Shown piece by piece: positions 42,521-49,370 of a DNA stretch of 64,000 bases. Each line of letters opens with the position of its first letter. Position 1 is the first letter of the stretch. The position numbers were made by a program, and so were the translations under genes. The stretch spans positions 1-64,000 of the forward strand of contig DKRV01000032.1 of assembly GCA_002472405.1 (NCBI GenBank). Direction: 5' to 3'. The notes under the pieces were generated by a model. The model made no database searches. It saw only the letters and a list, made by a program, of their open reading frames with translations, and was not told the DNA's origin. Origin of the DNA: Clostridiales bacterium UBA7273. Lineage in GTDB: Bacteria > Bacillota > Clostridia > Oscillospirales > Oscillospiraceae.

Positions 42521-43399
42521 TCACTCAATATTCTGAATCTGCTCACGGATCTTTTCGATCTCGGATTTGAGGTCAACGACCGTGTGTGCAATATCGGAAT
42601 TCTGGCACTTCGAGCCGGTAGTGTTAGCCTCGCGGTTAAACTCCTGAAGCAAAAAGTCGATCTTTCTGCCTATAGGAGAGCCTGTTTCAAGCATCTGACG
42701 GAGCTGAGATATATGACTGCGCAGGCGCACGGTCTCTTCATCAACGGCGATCTTGTCGGCAAATATCGCAGCCTCGGTGAGGATACGGGATTCGTCTATA
42801 CCTGATGAGCCAAGAACTTCGTTGAGCTTACCGAGAAGCCTTTCGCGATACTGCTCGACCGTAACGGGCGAGTTTTTCTCAATCACCGAAACATAATTTT
42901 CTATATTCTCAAGCTTTGAAAGCACGTCGGCTTTGAGCTTTTCGCCCTCTACGATACGCATGCGGTCAAAGTCGCACAGCGCCTGCTCGGCAATAGCGCG
43001 CATACCCTCCGCCACAGCATCTGCGTCAAGCTCTTTTTTCTCGACCGAAAGCACGTCCGGAAGGCGGCTTACGTTCATAACGCTTGCGTCGTTTGCAAGC
43101 CCATACTTGTCCGCAATGGAGTTGAGCGCATCCAGGTATCCCTTCAAAAGCGGCTCGTTTACCCTTACGACCATGTCATCGGCCATCGAGCTGTCGATCG
43201 TCACGAAAACATCGACCTTGCCGCGGCTTATGTGCGAGCTTACGGCCTGCTTTATCGTTTCTTCGGCAAACAGAAAGCTGCGTGGCAATCTTATTGACGT
43301 GTCCAAAAACTTATTATTTACGCTTTTAAGCTCAACGCTAACTTCTATGCCCTCGACAGTGCCTTTTGCACTGCCGTAGCCAGTCATACTTTTAATCAT
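42521..43399 (-). CDS. yicC: YicC-family endoribonuclease
   Basis: The 292-residue protein has the YicC/YloC N-terminus MIKSMTGYGSAKGTVEGIEVSVELKSVNNKFLD and the C-terminal DUF1732 block IGRKIDFLLQEFNREANTTGSK. E. coli YicC is reported as an RNase affecting small RNAs. It leads the yicC-remA-gmk-rpoZ block as in Bacillus. Confidence 0.95.
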   Translation of the reverse strand: MIKSMTGYGSAKGTVEGIEVSVELKSVNNKFLDTSIRLPRSFLFAEETIKQAVSSHISRGKVDVFVTIDSSMADDMVVRVNEPLLKGYLDALNSIADKYGLANDASVMNVSRLPDVLSVEKKELDADAVAEGMRAIAEQALCDFDRMRIVEGEKLKADVLSKLENIENYVSVIEKNSPVTVEQYRERLLGKLNEVLGSSGIDESRILTEAAIFADKIAVDEETVRLRSHISQLRQMLETGSPIGRKIDFLLQEFNREANTTGSKCQNSDIAHTVVDLKSEIEKIREQIQNIE

Positions 43400-43408
43400 T
43401 TTATCACC

Positions 43409-43816
43409 TCAACGCAGCTTGACTATCTCGAATTTTATGGGATTTTTTCGTTTGCTGCGGCGCTGATAAACTACGATCACCGCAACGGCGGCGCAGAAAG
43501 CTATAAAGCTGCAAAGCACGCTCATGCCCTCGCTCAGTCCGCAGCTAGCCGCGATTATATAGCCGATAACAAACACCAGCATAGGAACGATATAAACAAT
43601 GAATGCCGCGCCGAATATTCTGGAGCTGAGGCTTTCGATCACGACCTTTTCGCCCGGCTTTGCATGAACCGAGTTTTTGGCAAACGCTTTTATCTCATTC
43701 TGAAAAACACAGCTTTCACAATTGCCGCAGTTGCTTCCGCACGCCGTGCCGCGTGCTACGACGACCTCGGCCATGCCGTTAGGAAAAACCTTGGTGACCA
43801 CTGCATCCTGAGTCAT
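43409..43816 (-). CDS. RseC/MucC-like membrane protein (SoxR reducing system family)
   Basis: The 135-residue protein has an N-terminal cysteine-rich segment (ACGSNCGNCESC), a KPGEKVVIESLSSR turn, and two membrane helices (about 69-88 and 94-115). It belongs to the RseC family, often linked to Rnf-type redox complexes and iron-sulfur maintenance. In this window no rnf genes are adjacent; it sits between yicC and cdaR. Function is inferred only at family level. Confidence 0.85.
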   Translation of the reverse strand: MTQDAVVTKVFPNGMAEVVVARGTACGSNCGNCESCVFQNEIKAFAKNSVHAKPGEKVVIESLSSRIFGAAFIVYIVPMLVFVIGYIIAASCGLSEGMSVLCSFIAFCAAVAVIVVYQRRSKRKNPIKFEIVKLR

Positions 43817-43834
43817 TAGTAAAGACCTCCCGTC

Positions 43835-45094
43835 TTAATCCTTGTATATGGTGACAGTCACTCTCACATCGCCTACCGCACCAACGTTATCGTGCCCGGC
43901 AACAGAGACCTTAGCATTGACTATTATCTGTCCGGTCGTCGAACCGTAATCGGACAAATCGGCAACGACTGTGATGTCCTCGGGCTTAATTCTGTTGAGC
44001 GCATCCTGGCTCAGCGCACGGAGTGTAACTTCGATCTCCTTGGTATCGATAGTTGCATGATAACCGTTGGAAACGCCCTTACATGCGATGTTAGACGTTG
44101 TAAATGTCTTAGTGTGCGATCCGTTTACCTCCACGGTCACCTTTGCATCTGAAACGCCGGTCAGGTTCTGGACACCATCGGGAAGCTCAATTGCGAACGT
44201 GTGCTCATATCCGCTGCTGAACGAGGAAAGGTCGATCGTTCCAATCTCGATACTTTCCATATCGTCAATAATTCTCGAATCTCCGGCAACCTTTATGCTG
44301 CTCGGATCGATCGTGACATCACAATCGTTTTCGGTTATGCCTCCGCCGGATATAAATCGCACATTGAGCGGCAACTCTTTGGTTTTGAGTATCGGCTGGG
44401 TCGCCGTGACGGTCTCTTCCGAGAGACGCAGACCATCCTTCGGGATAATGTTATCGTTCTTATCGCGCAGCGTAAACTCCGCTTCCTCGACATAGGCAGA
44501 GTCAATGGTCTGATTCTTGCCGAACTCGACCCATACATGGTCTATCTTGTTTATTATCTCCTCCGGCCCGTCAATCGTGAGTGTTTTGGGATCAAAAACA
44601 AATTCCTCGGCTACGCAGCCCTCGGCAATGGTCCCTTCAAAGCTGCCCTTAATATCGACCGTTTTGCTGCCGTTTTTGATAACGGTGAAATTGATAGTAT
44701 CTGGGTTTTTGCGCACAACGCTTATCTCGTTTTCATTGACATAGTTCGGAAAAACGAGCTTGTATGTCCATGTCATATTATTCGGCGCAGTTATGCTGCT
44801 TACGTCGATAACAGCCTTAATGTCCGAGGCTTTGAGCTTAGATATAGTGCTGCGGTTTCCTTTAACAACGATGCTCACGGAATCCGCGCTGACATCGGTT
44901 ATTGACAGATTTCTCTCGCTCAGCAGCTCCTCCTGGCCCTGGAACTCAATTTGAATGCCCGTGAAGGTCAGATTCTTATCGGTCGTATCCTGGCTGGTAA
45001 CATATGCCCACATCATAAGTGAACACAGCAGCGATACGATCATCCAGAATACCTTGCTGTCGTATATTTTCTTAGTTCTTTTTTTCTGTTCCAT
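43835..45094 (-). CDS. cdaR: CdaR, YbbR-domain regulator of diadenylate cyclase
   Basis: The 419-residue protein has a basic N-terminus, one membrane helix (about residues 13-30, SKVFWMIVSLLCSLMMWAYV) and about four extracytoplasmic YbbR beta-repeats (typical strings NLTFTGIQIEF, DIKGSFEGTIAEGCV, LPLNVRFISGGGI). By family it binds and modulates CdaA. It overlaps cdaA by 23 nt. The third usual member of the cluster, glmM, is missing. Confidence 0.92.
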   Translation of the reverse strand: MEQKKRTKKIYDSKVFWMIVSLLCSLMMWAYVTSQDTTDKNLTFTGIQIEFQGQEELLSERNLSITDVSADSVSIVVKGNRSTISKLKASDIKAVIDVSSITAPNNMTWTYKLVFPNYVNENEISVVRKNPDTINFTVIKNGSKTVDIKGSFEGTIAEGCVAEEFVFDPKTLTIDGPEEIINKIDHVWVEFGKNQTIDSAYVEEAEFTLRDKNDNIIPKDGLRLSEETVTATQPILKTKELPLNVRFISGGGITENDCDVTIDPSSIKVAGDSRIIDDMESIEIGTIDLSSFSSGYEHTFAIELPDGVQNLTGVSDAKVTVEVNGSHTKTFTTSNIACKGVSNGYHATIDTKEIEVTLRALSQDALNRIKPEDITVVADLSDYGSTTGQIIVNAKVSVAGHDNVGAVGDVRVTVTIYKD

Positions 45095-45965
45095 CTTTGT
45101 TCACCTTATGCTTATCAAAAAAACGAGAAAAAACTTCAGCTGCGGTACTCTTCTTTGTTTCTTCAACCACCAGCTCTTTACGCAGGATCTGTTCGAGCAT
45201 GGCAACGGAGAGGTTGCGCTTGAGCATACCCTCAATGGCGACGGATATGCCGCCGGTTTCTTCAGAAACGATGACGGTTATTGCGTCGGAAATCTCGCTT
45301 GCGCCGATTCCCGCGCGGTGGCGCATGCCAAGATCCTTGCTCAGGTTAGTCTTGGCCGTAAGCGGAAGCACACAGCCTGCGGCCGCTATACGAAAGTTTC
45401 GGATAATAAGCGCACCGTCATGCAGTGGAGCCTTAGGATAAAATATGTTTTTCAAAAGCTCGGCGGTTATATCAGCATTTATGATCGTGCCGGTTGTCAT
45501 TATATCACTGAGCTTCATGTTGCGCTCGAAGATGATAAGCGCGCCGGTCTTTGTTTTTGACATCTGCTCGCAGGCCAAAACCGTCTGCGTTATGGCAGAC
45601 TCAGCCTTGCTCGTTATCTGAGTTTTTGGCGAAAAGATGCCGTAAAAGTCCTTACTGCCCATTCTTGAAAGCAGTTTTCTGAGCTCGGGCTGGAATATGA
45701 TAACCAAGGCTATAAGCCCTATCTCGACCGCTTTGCGCAGGATAAAGTTAATCATCGTCAGATTGAACACCGACGGTCCCGACAGCCAAAGGAAGATAAG
45801 CAGCAGAAGTATTCCCTTTGCGAGGTTATATGAGCTTGTCTTGCGCACAAGATCTATGACCTTGTAAAACAAATAAGCGACGATAAGGATGTCGATGACA
45901 TCCCAAAAGCTTATTGTCGAGAGGTAATTGAGCATTCTCAAAAAGTAACTCGAAAAGTCCTGCAT
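45072..45965 (-). CDS. cdaA: Diadenylate cyclase CdaA
   Basis: The 297-residue membrane enzyme makes the second messenger c-di-AMP from two ATP. Three membrane helices precede the DAC domain, with LHDGALII (the DGA motif) and GMRHRAGIGASE (the RHR motif). The ATG at 45965 with GGGG 6 nt upstream is preferred to an upstream TTG. It is followed by overlapping cdaR. A promoter and a strong leader hairpin precede it. c-di-AMP controls potassium, osmotic and cell wall balance. Confidence 0.96.
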   Translation of the reverse strand: MQDFSSYFLRMLNYLSTISFWDVIDILIVAYLFYKVIDLVRKTSSYNLAKGILLLLIFLWLSGPSVFNLTMINFILRKAVEIGLIALVIIFQPELRKLLSRMGSKDFYGIFSPKTQITSKAESAITQTVLACEQMSKTKTGALIIFERNMKLSDIMTTGTIINADITAELLKNIFYPKAPLHDGALIIRNFRIAAAGCVLPLTAKTNLSKDLGMRHRAGIGASEISDAITVIVSEETGGISVAIEGMLKRNLSVAMLEQILRKELVVEETKKSTAAEVFSRFFDKHKVNKDGTEKKN

Positions 45966-45988
45966 TATAATCCCCAATCGTATTTTCT

Positions 45989-46010
45989 GCGGACTGCGGG
46001 CGCAGTCCGC
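45989..46010 (-). repeat. GC-rich palindrome in the cdaA leader
   Basis: The 10-bp arms GCGGACTGCG and CGCAGTCCGC, separated by GG, can form a hairpin in the cdaA leader about 24 nt before the ATG. It is followed by AGAAAATACG, not a U run. Confidence 0.6.
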
Positions 46011-46035
46011 TCTTTGCTGTATTTTTAATCACTAT

Positions 46036-46064
46036 ATTATATAATATATACGGCCAAAAGGCAA
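46036..46064 (-). promoter_or_regulatory. Predicted sigma-A promoter of cdaA-cdaR
   Basis: On the minus strand TTGCCT (46059-46064) and a perfect TATAAT (46036-46041) are 17 nt apart. The predicted start is near 46029, so the leader includes the palindrome at 45989-46010. The -35 lies 12 nt beyond the stop of the upstream gene. Confidence 0.65.
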
Positions 46065-46075
46065 TTAAATATTAA

Positions 46076-47197
46076 TTAAATTTCTCCGTTTGCTATCTTT
46101 TCTATGACGGTGCAGGCATGAATTACCTGGCGACGCTGCGTAAACGGCGAAAAGCTGATGCGCACAGTGCCGGTTTTGTCGGTCCCAACAGTTTTATGCG
46201 CAAGCGGCGCGCAGTGAAGTCCGCATCTTGCGGCAATTCCGTGCGAGCCGAGCTTTTCGCAAAAGGCCTCACAATCAATGGAAGCGTGCCTGAATGAGAG
46301 CACACCGGCCTGAACTCCTGCTTTTCCGCAGAACACTTCAAGCGACGGAACGCGGCTTAGGCGTTCTGCCGCAGTGCCGCAAAGCTCAGCTTCATAGCCG
46401 CCGATTTTATTCACGCCTTTGCCGAGAACGTATCTTATTCCCTCACACAGACCGGATATTCCGACAACGTTATGTGTTCCGGCCTCGGCTCTGTCCGGCA
46501 GATATTCCGGCATACTCTGAATGATGCTTTCCGAGCCAGTTCCGCCGCTTATAAGCGGTGCCGGCTGTGCTTTGCAAAGGAGTATGCCTGTTCCCTGTGG
46601 TCCGAGCAGTCCCTTGTGCCCCGGCATCGCTATGAAGTCTGCATTAAGCCTCTCCGCGTCCAGCTCTTCAATGCCGGCTGACTGCGATGCGTCGATAATA
46701 AGCGGTACACCGAAGCGGCTGCATATCTCCGATATTTCATACACCGGCTGAATAAAGCCGAAAACGTTTGAGACATGATTACACACGACAAGATCAGCAC
46801 CCGGAATTTTTTCTTCAAATGCTGCCAGAGCGCTGTTTCGGTCAAAAAGCCTGCCTGCCGCAACTGATACTTTCGCGCCGGCTTCATGCAGCGGCCGGGT
46901 AACTGAATTGTGCTCATATCCCGATATAACGACTCGGCTTTCTCTCCGTGCAAGCGTTTTTATCGCAATATTCAAAGCGTGAGTCGCATTCAGCGTGAAA
47001 ACGACATGCTCCGGCTTATCGAAATTAAACAGTCTGCACGCAAGCTCCCTGCATTCATAGACTTTATCCGCAGCGAGCATTGCCGCGTTGTACGCTCCCC
47101 TGCCGGGGCTTGACATGGTGTCCATAGCGTACATCATAGCCGCTTTGACGCCCGGCGGCTTCAAAAAGCTCGTCGCTGCTGAGTCGAGATAGATCAT
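46076..47197 (-). CDS. Cysteine-desulfurase-family PLP enzyme
   Basis: The 373-residue fold-type I aminotransferase class V protein starts MIYLDSAATSFLKPPGV. It has TLNATHALNIAI, YEHNSVTRPLHE, the cofactor Asp/His (IDASQSAGI) and the lysine region AMPGHKGLLGPQGTGIL. A sulfur-accepting cysteine is likely in RCGLHCAPLAHKT. It is SufS/IscS-like but belongs to a separate group often linked to selenium or sulfur transfer. It overlaps the DUF3343 gene by 4 nt, so the pair probably works together. Confidence 0.88.
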   Translation of the reverse strand: MIYLDSAATSFLKPPGVKAAMMYAMDTMSSPGRGAYNAAMLAADKVYECRELACRLFNFDKPEHVVFTLNATHALNIAIKTLARRESRVVISGYEHNSVTRPLHEAGAKVSVAAGRLFDRNSALAAFEEKIPGADLVVCNHVSNVFGFIQPVYEISEICSRFGVPLIIDASQSAGIEELDAERLNADFIAMPGHKGLLGPQGTGILLCKAQPAPLISGGTGSESIIQSMPEYLPDRAEAGTHNVVGISGLCEGIRYVLGKGVNKIGGYEAELCGTAAERLSRVPSLEVFCGKAGVQAGVLSFRHASIDCEAFCEKLGSHGIAARCGLHCAPLAHKTVGTDKTGTVRISFSPFTQRRQVIHACTVIEKIANGEI

Positions 47198-47445
47198 AAG
47201 ATCACCTCGGTATGGCTTCCGTCATCACGCTGCAGGAACACCTTGCCCTGCAAAAGTCCCTCGCGGTGCAGAACTCCTGCTGCCGCAGTTCCTTTCATAT
47301 ATGAAACGCTGACACTGTAGCTGCATCCGCTGCCGCTAAGCCCGGCCGGAGCTTTTTTGACGGACGCCGATATCGCGTTTTTTTCAAGCATCCGAGCCGC
47401 AGACTGGGCATACGTCAGCGACCGACACATAAATACATAGCGCAT
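47194..47445 (-). CDS. DUF3343 protein, putative Se/S carrier-like
   Basis: The 83-residue protein matches the DUF3343 layout: MRYVFMCRSLTYAQSAARMLEKNAIS, then GLSGSGCSYSVSVS, where the conserved Cys is found in the family's Gly-Cys motif. DUF3343 members are described as candidate selenium or sulfur carriers. It is translationally coupled to a cysteine-desulfurase-like gene, which supports a sulfur/selenium relay. AAGGGG precedes its ATG. No selD, selA or yedF is nearby. Confidence 0.8.
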   Translation of the reverse strand: MRYVFMCRSLTYAQSAARMLEKNAISASVKKAPAGLSGSGCSYSVSVSYMKGTAAAGVLHREGLLQGKVFLQRDDGSHTEVIL

Positions 47446-47497
47446 AATTGACCCCTTCTTTTTTGCTACATCTTATGCGCCGTGGGGCTTGACGGTT

Positions 47498-47530
47498 AAA
47501 ATTATCAGGCAGCCGGAATAGCTGCCTGAT
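47498..47530 (-). terminator. Intrinsic terminator after ispF
   Basis: The 10-bp stem ATCAGGCAGC / GCTGCCTGAT (47504-47513 with 47521-47530) with a 7-nt loop is followed by AATTTT on the minus strand. Confidence 0.8.
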
Positions 47531-47534
47531 ATGA

Positions 47535-48005
47535 TCAGTTTATGAGTACGACCGCGTGCGCTGCAATACCGAGTCCCTCGCCGGTGAAGCCGAGGTGCTC
47601 CTCGGTGGTCGCTTTCACGCTAACGGCATCAAGCTCAACGCCCATGGCCGAGGCCAGCACCCGGCGCATACTCTCAATATGCGGCTTGAGCTTCGGACGC
47701 TGGGCAATGACCGTGCAGTCGACATTTACTACTCCGTAGCCCTTATCGTGCAGCAAGCGTGCAACGGTTTTCAGAAGCTCAATGCTGTCTGCGCCGAGGT
47801 ACGCGTCGTCATTATCAGGAAAGAGACCGCCAATATCGCCAAGGGCGGCCGCGCCGAGCAGCGCATCCATGAGCGCATGCGTCAAAACGTCGGCGTCGGA
47901 ATGGCCGAGCAAGCCTTTATCATACGGTATTTCAACACCTCCGAGAATCAACTTTCGTCCCTCGACGAGCTTATGAACGTCATAGCCGTGTCCGATGCGC
48001 ATCAT
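47535..48005 (-). CDS. ispF: 2-C-methyl-D-erythritol 2,4-cyclodiphosphate synthase
   Basis: The 156-residue trimeric enzyme catalyses the fifth step of the methylerythritol phosphate pathway. Metal ligands are in RIGHGYDVHKL and LLGHSDADVLTHA; the C-terminal TTEEHLGFTGEGLGIAAHAV is typical. It overlaps ispD by 4 nt. Confidence 0.97.
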   Translation of the reverse strand: MMRIGHGYDVHKLVEGRKLILGGVEIPYDKGLLGHSDADVLTHALMDALLGAAALGDIGGLFPDNDDAYLGADSIELLKTVARLLHDKGYGVVNVDCTVIAQRPKLKPHIESMRRVLASAMGVELDAVSVKATTEEHLGFTGEGLGIAAHAVVLIN

Positions 48006-48736
48006 TTGCCGCTCCTTTCAGAGAGGATACCCTCGGCAATGTACAGGTCGCGAGCGGTAGTGAGCTTTATATTATCCGGATCACCGGCGACTATCGTGAC
48101 CTTGTATCCCATTGCTTCGACTGCCGAGCAGTCATCGGTAAGCTTAATGCCTTTCTGCTGCGCGCGTGTCAAGGCTGCCTTTATCATCTCGGTCATGAAC
48201 ACCTGCGGTGTCTGCATAAGCGCAACGAGATCACGCGACGGAGTTTCGACTACCGCGCCCTTTGCGTTCAGAATGCGCACAGTATCGGTTGCTGACACGG
48301 CAGGCGCCGATGCACCGTGCTGATGCGCAGAGTGAACGGCGCGCTCAATGAGGCTGTTTGTGACAAACGGCCTTGCTCCGTCGTGTATAGCAATGTATTT
48401 TGCCCTTTCATCGGCATTACTTACGCCGATGAGTGATGATTCAAGCCTTGTCTTGCCGCCGACAACGACCTTGCTTGCCTTGCTTATGCCGTGGTCATTG
48501 CATATATCCGCAAGCTCCTGGAGGCTTTCATATTTTGTGACAACAACGATCTCGTCGATGCACTCGGCGCTTTGCAGCGCCTTAAGCGTGTGCGCAATTA
48601 CAGGCGCTCCGCCGAGCGGCATGAGGATCTTATCCTTACCCATGCGCTGCGAATTTCCGGCTGCAAGCACGACCGCAGTGCAAAAATCATCATTTGATTT
48701 CGATTTGAACAGTTTATTTATAAACGACACGTCCAT
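48002..48736 (-). CDS. ispD: 2-C-methyl-D-erythritol 4-phosphate cytidylyltransferase
   Basis: The 244-residue enzyme couples MEP to CTP. The CTP-binding loop is AVVLAAGNSQRMGKDK; VTKYESL, HDGARPFV, VSATDTVR and a C-terminal DDCSAVEAMG follow. It has an N-terminal extension of about 17 residues. It overlaps carD by one base and ispF by 4 nt. Confidence 0.97.
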   Translation of the reverse strand: MDVSFINKLFKSKSNDDFCTAVVLAAGNSQRMGKDKILMPLGGAPVIAHTLKALQSAECIDEIVVVTKYESLQELADICNDHGISKASKVVVGGKTRLESSLIGVSNADERAKYIAIHDGARPFVTNSLIERAVHSAHQHGASAPAVSATDTVRILNAKGAVVETPSRDLVALMQTPQVFMTEMIKAALTRAQQKGIKLTDDCSAVEAMGYKVTIVAGDPDNIKLTTARDLYIAEGILSERSGK

Positions 48737-49218
48737 TACCTCTCTTCAAGTGCGGCACACAGTCTTTTTTCCACACCGTCATAATCCATATTCGTTGCAA
48801 TCACAAGCTCGGATATGAGTATCTGCTTTGCAGAGTGCAGCATCTTGCGCTCGCCGGTGGAAAGTCCGCGCTCACTGTCGCGGCACATGAGACCTTTGAC
48901 AACGGACGCAACATCTAAAAGATTGCCGCTTTTTATCTTATCCATATTTTCTCGATAGCGCTTATTCCAATTCTGAGTCATGGAAATCTCGATTTCAGAA
49001 AAAGCGCTGAACAGTTTTTCGGCCTCGCTGCGTGATATTATCGAGCGCACGCCGATATCCTCGCAGCCGGAGACAGGCACCATAACGACCATATCACCGA
49101 CCGGGAGCTTAAGGACATAGTAGTCCCGCTGCGAGCCGTTAATTTTTTTCGTCATTATACTCTCAATAACGCCTGCGCCGTGCATCGGATGTGCAATGTA
49201 ATCGCCAATCTTGAACAA
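48736..49218 (-). CDS. carD: CarD/CdnL-family transcription regulator
   Basis: The 160-residue protein begins with a TRCF-RID-like domain (IGDYIAHPMHGAGVIESI ... YYVLKLPVGDMVVMVPV) that binds RNA polymerase beta, followed by a C-terminal helical DNA-contact domain (NWNKRYRENMDKI, RDSERGLSTGERKML). CarD proteins stabilise open promoters, notably at rRNA genes. It starts with TTG (49216-49218), 6-7 nt after AAGGAGGAG. Its promoter carries a large inverted repeat. Confidence 0.94.
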   Translation of the reverse strand: MFKIGDYIAHPMHGAGVIESIMTKKINGSQRDYYVLKLPVGDMVVMVPVSGCEDIGVRSIISRSEAEKLFSAFSEIEISMTQNWNKRYRENMDKIKSGNLLDVASVVKGLMCRDSERGLSTGERKMLHSAKQILISELVIATNMDYDGVEKRLCAALEER

Positions 49219-49258
49219 GACTACTCCTCCTTAGACTCTTTTATTATATTTTAATATA

Positions 49259-49287
49259 ATTATACACAAATTGTTGAATTTTTGCAA
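49259..49287 (-). promoter_or_regulatory. Predicted sigma-A promoter of carD-ispD-ispF
   Basis: On the minus strand TTGCAA (49282-49287) and TATAAT (49259-49264) are 17 nt apart, with a TG one base before the -10. The leader to the TTG start is about 35 nt. Confidence 0.75.
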
Positions 49288-49319
49288 GGAAATTAACGAG
49301 TTTTCCTTGATAATTCAAC
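49273..49319. repeat. Extended inverted repeat over the carD -35
   Basis: Two nested arms, GTTGAATT (49273-49280) with AATTCAAC (49312-49319), and CAAGGAAA (49285-49292) with TTTCCTTG (49302-49309), form a near-symmetric 47-bp palindrome that overlaps the carD -35. Confidence 0.55.
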
Positions 49320-49352
49320 GAAAATAGCCTGCCGCATATGCGACAGGCTATT
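49317..49352 (-). terminator. Intrinsic terminator of ispH-rpsA
   Basis: The stem AATAGCCTG / CAGGCTATT (49323-49331 with 49344-49352), extended by three further pairs past one mismatch, is followed by TTCGTT on the minus strand. Confidence 0.75.
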
Positions 49353-49370
49353 ACAGACTGTAAAACTGTA

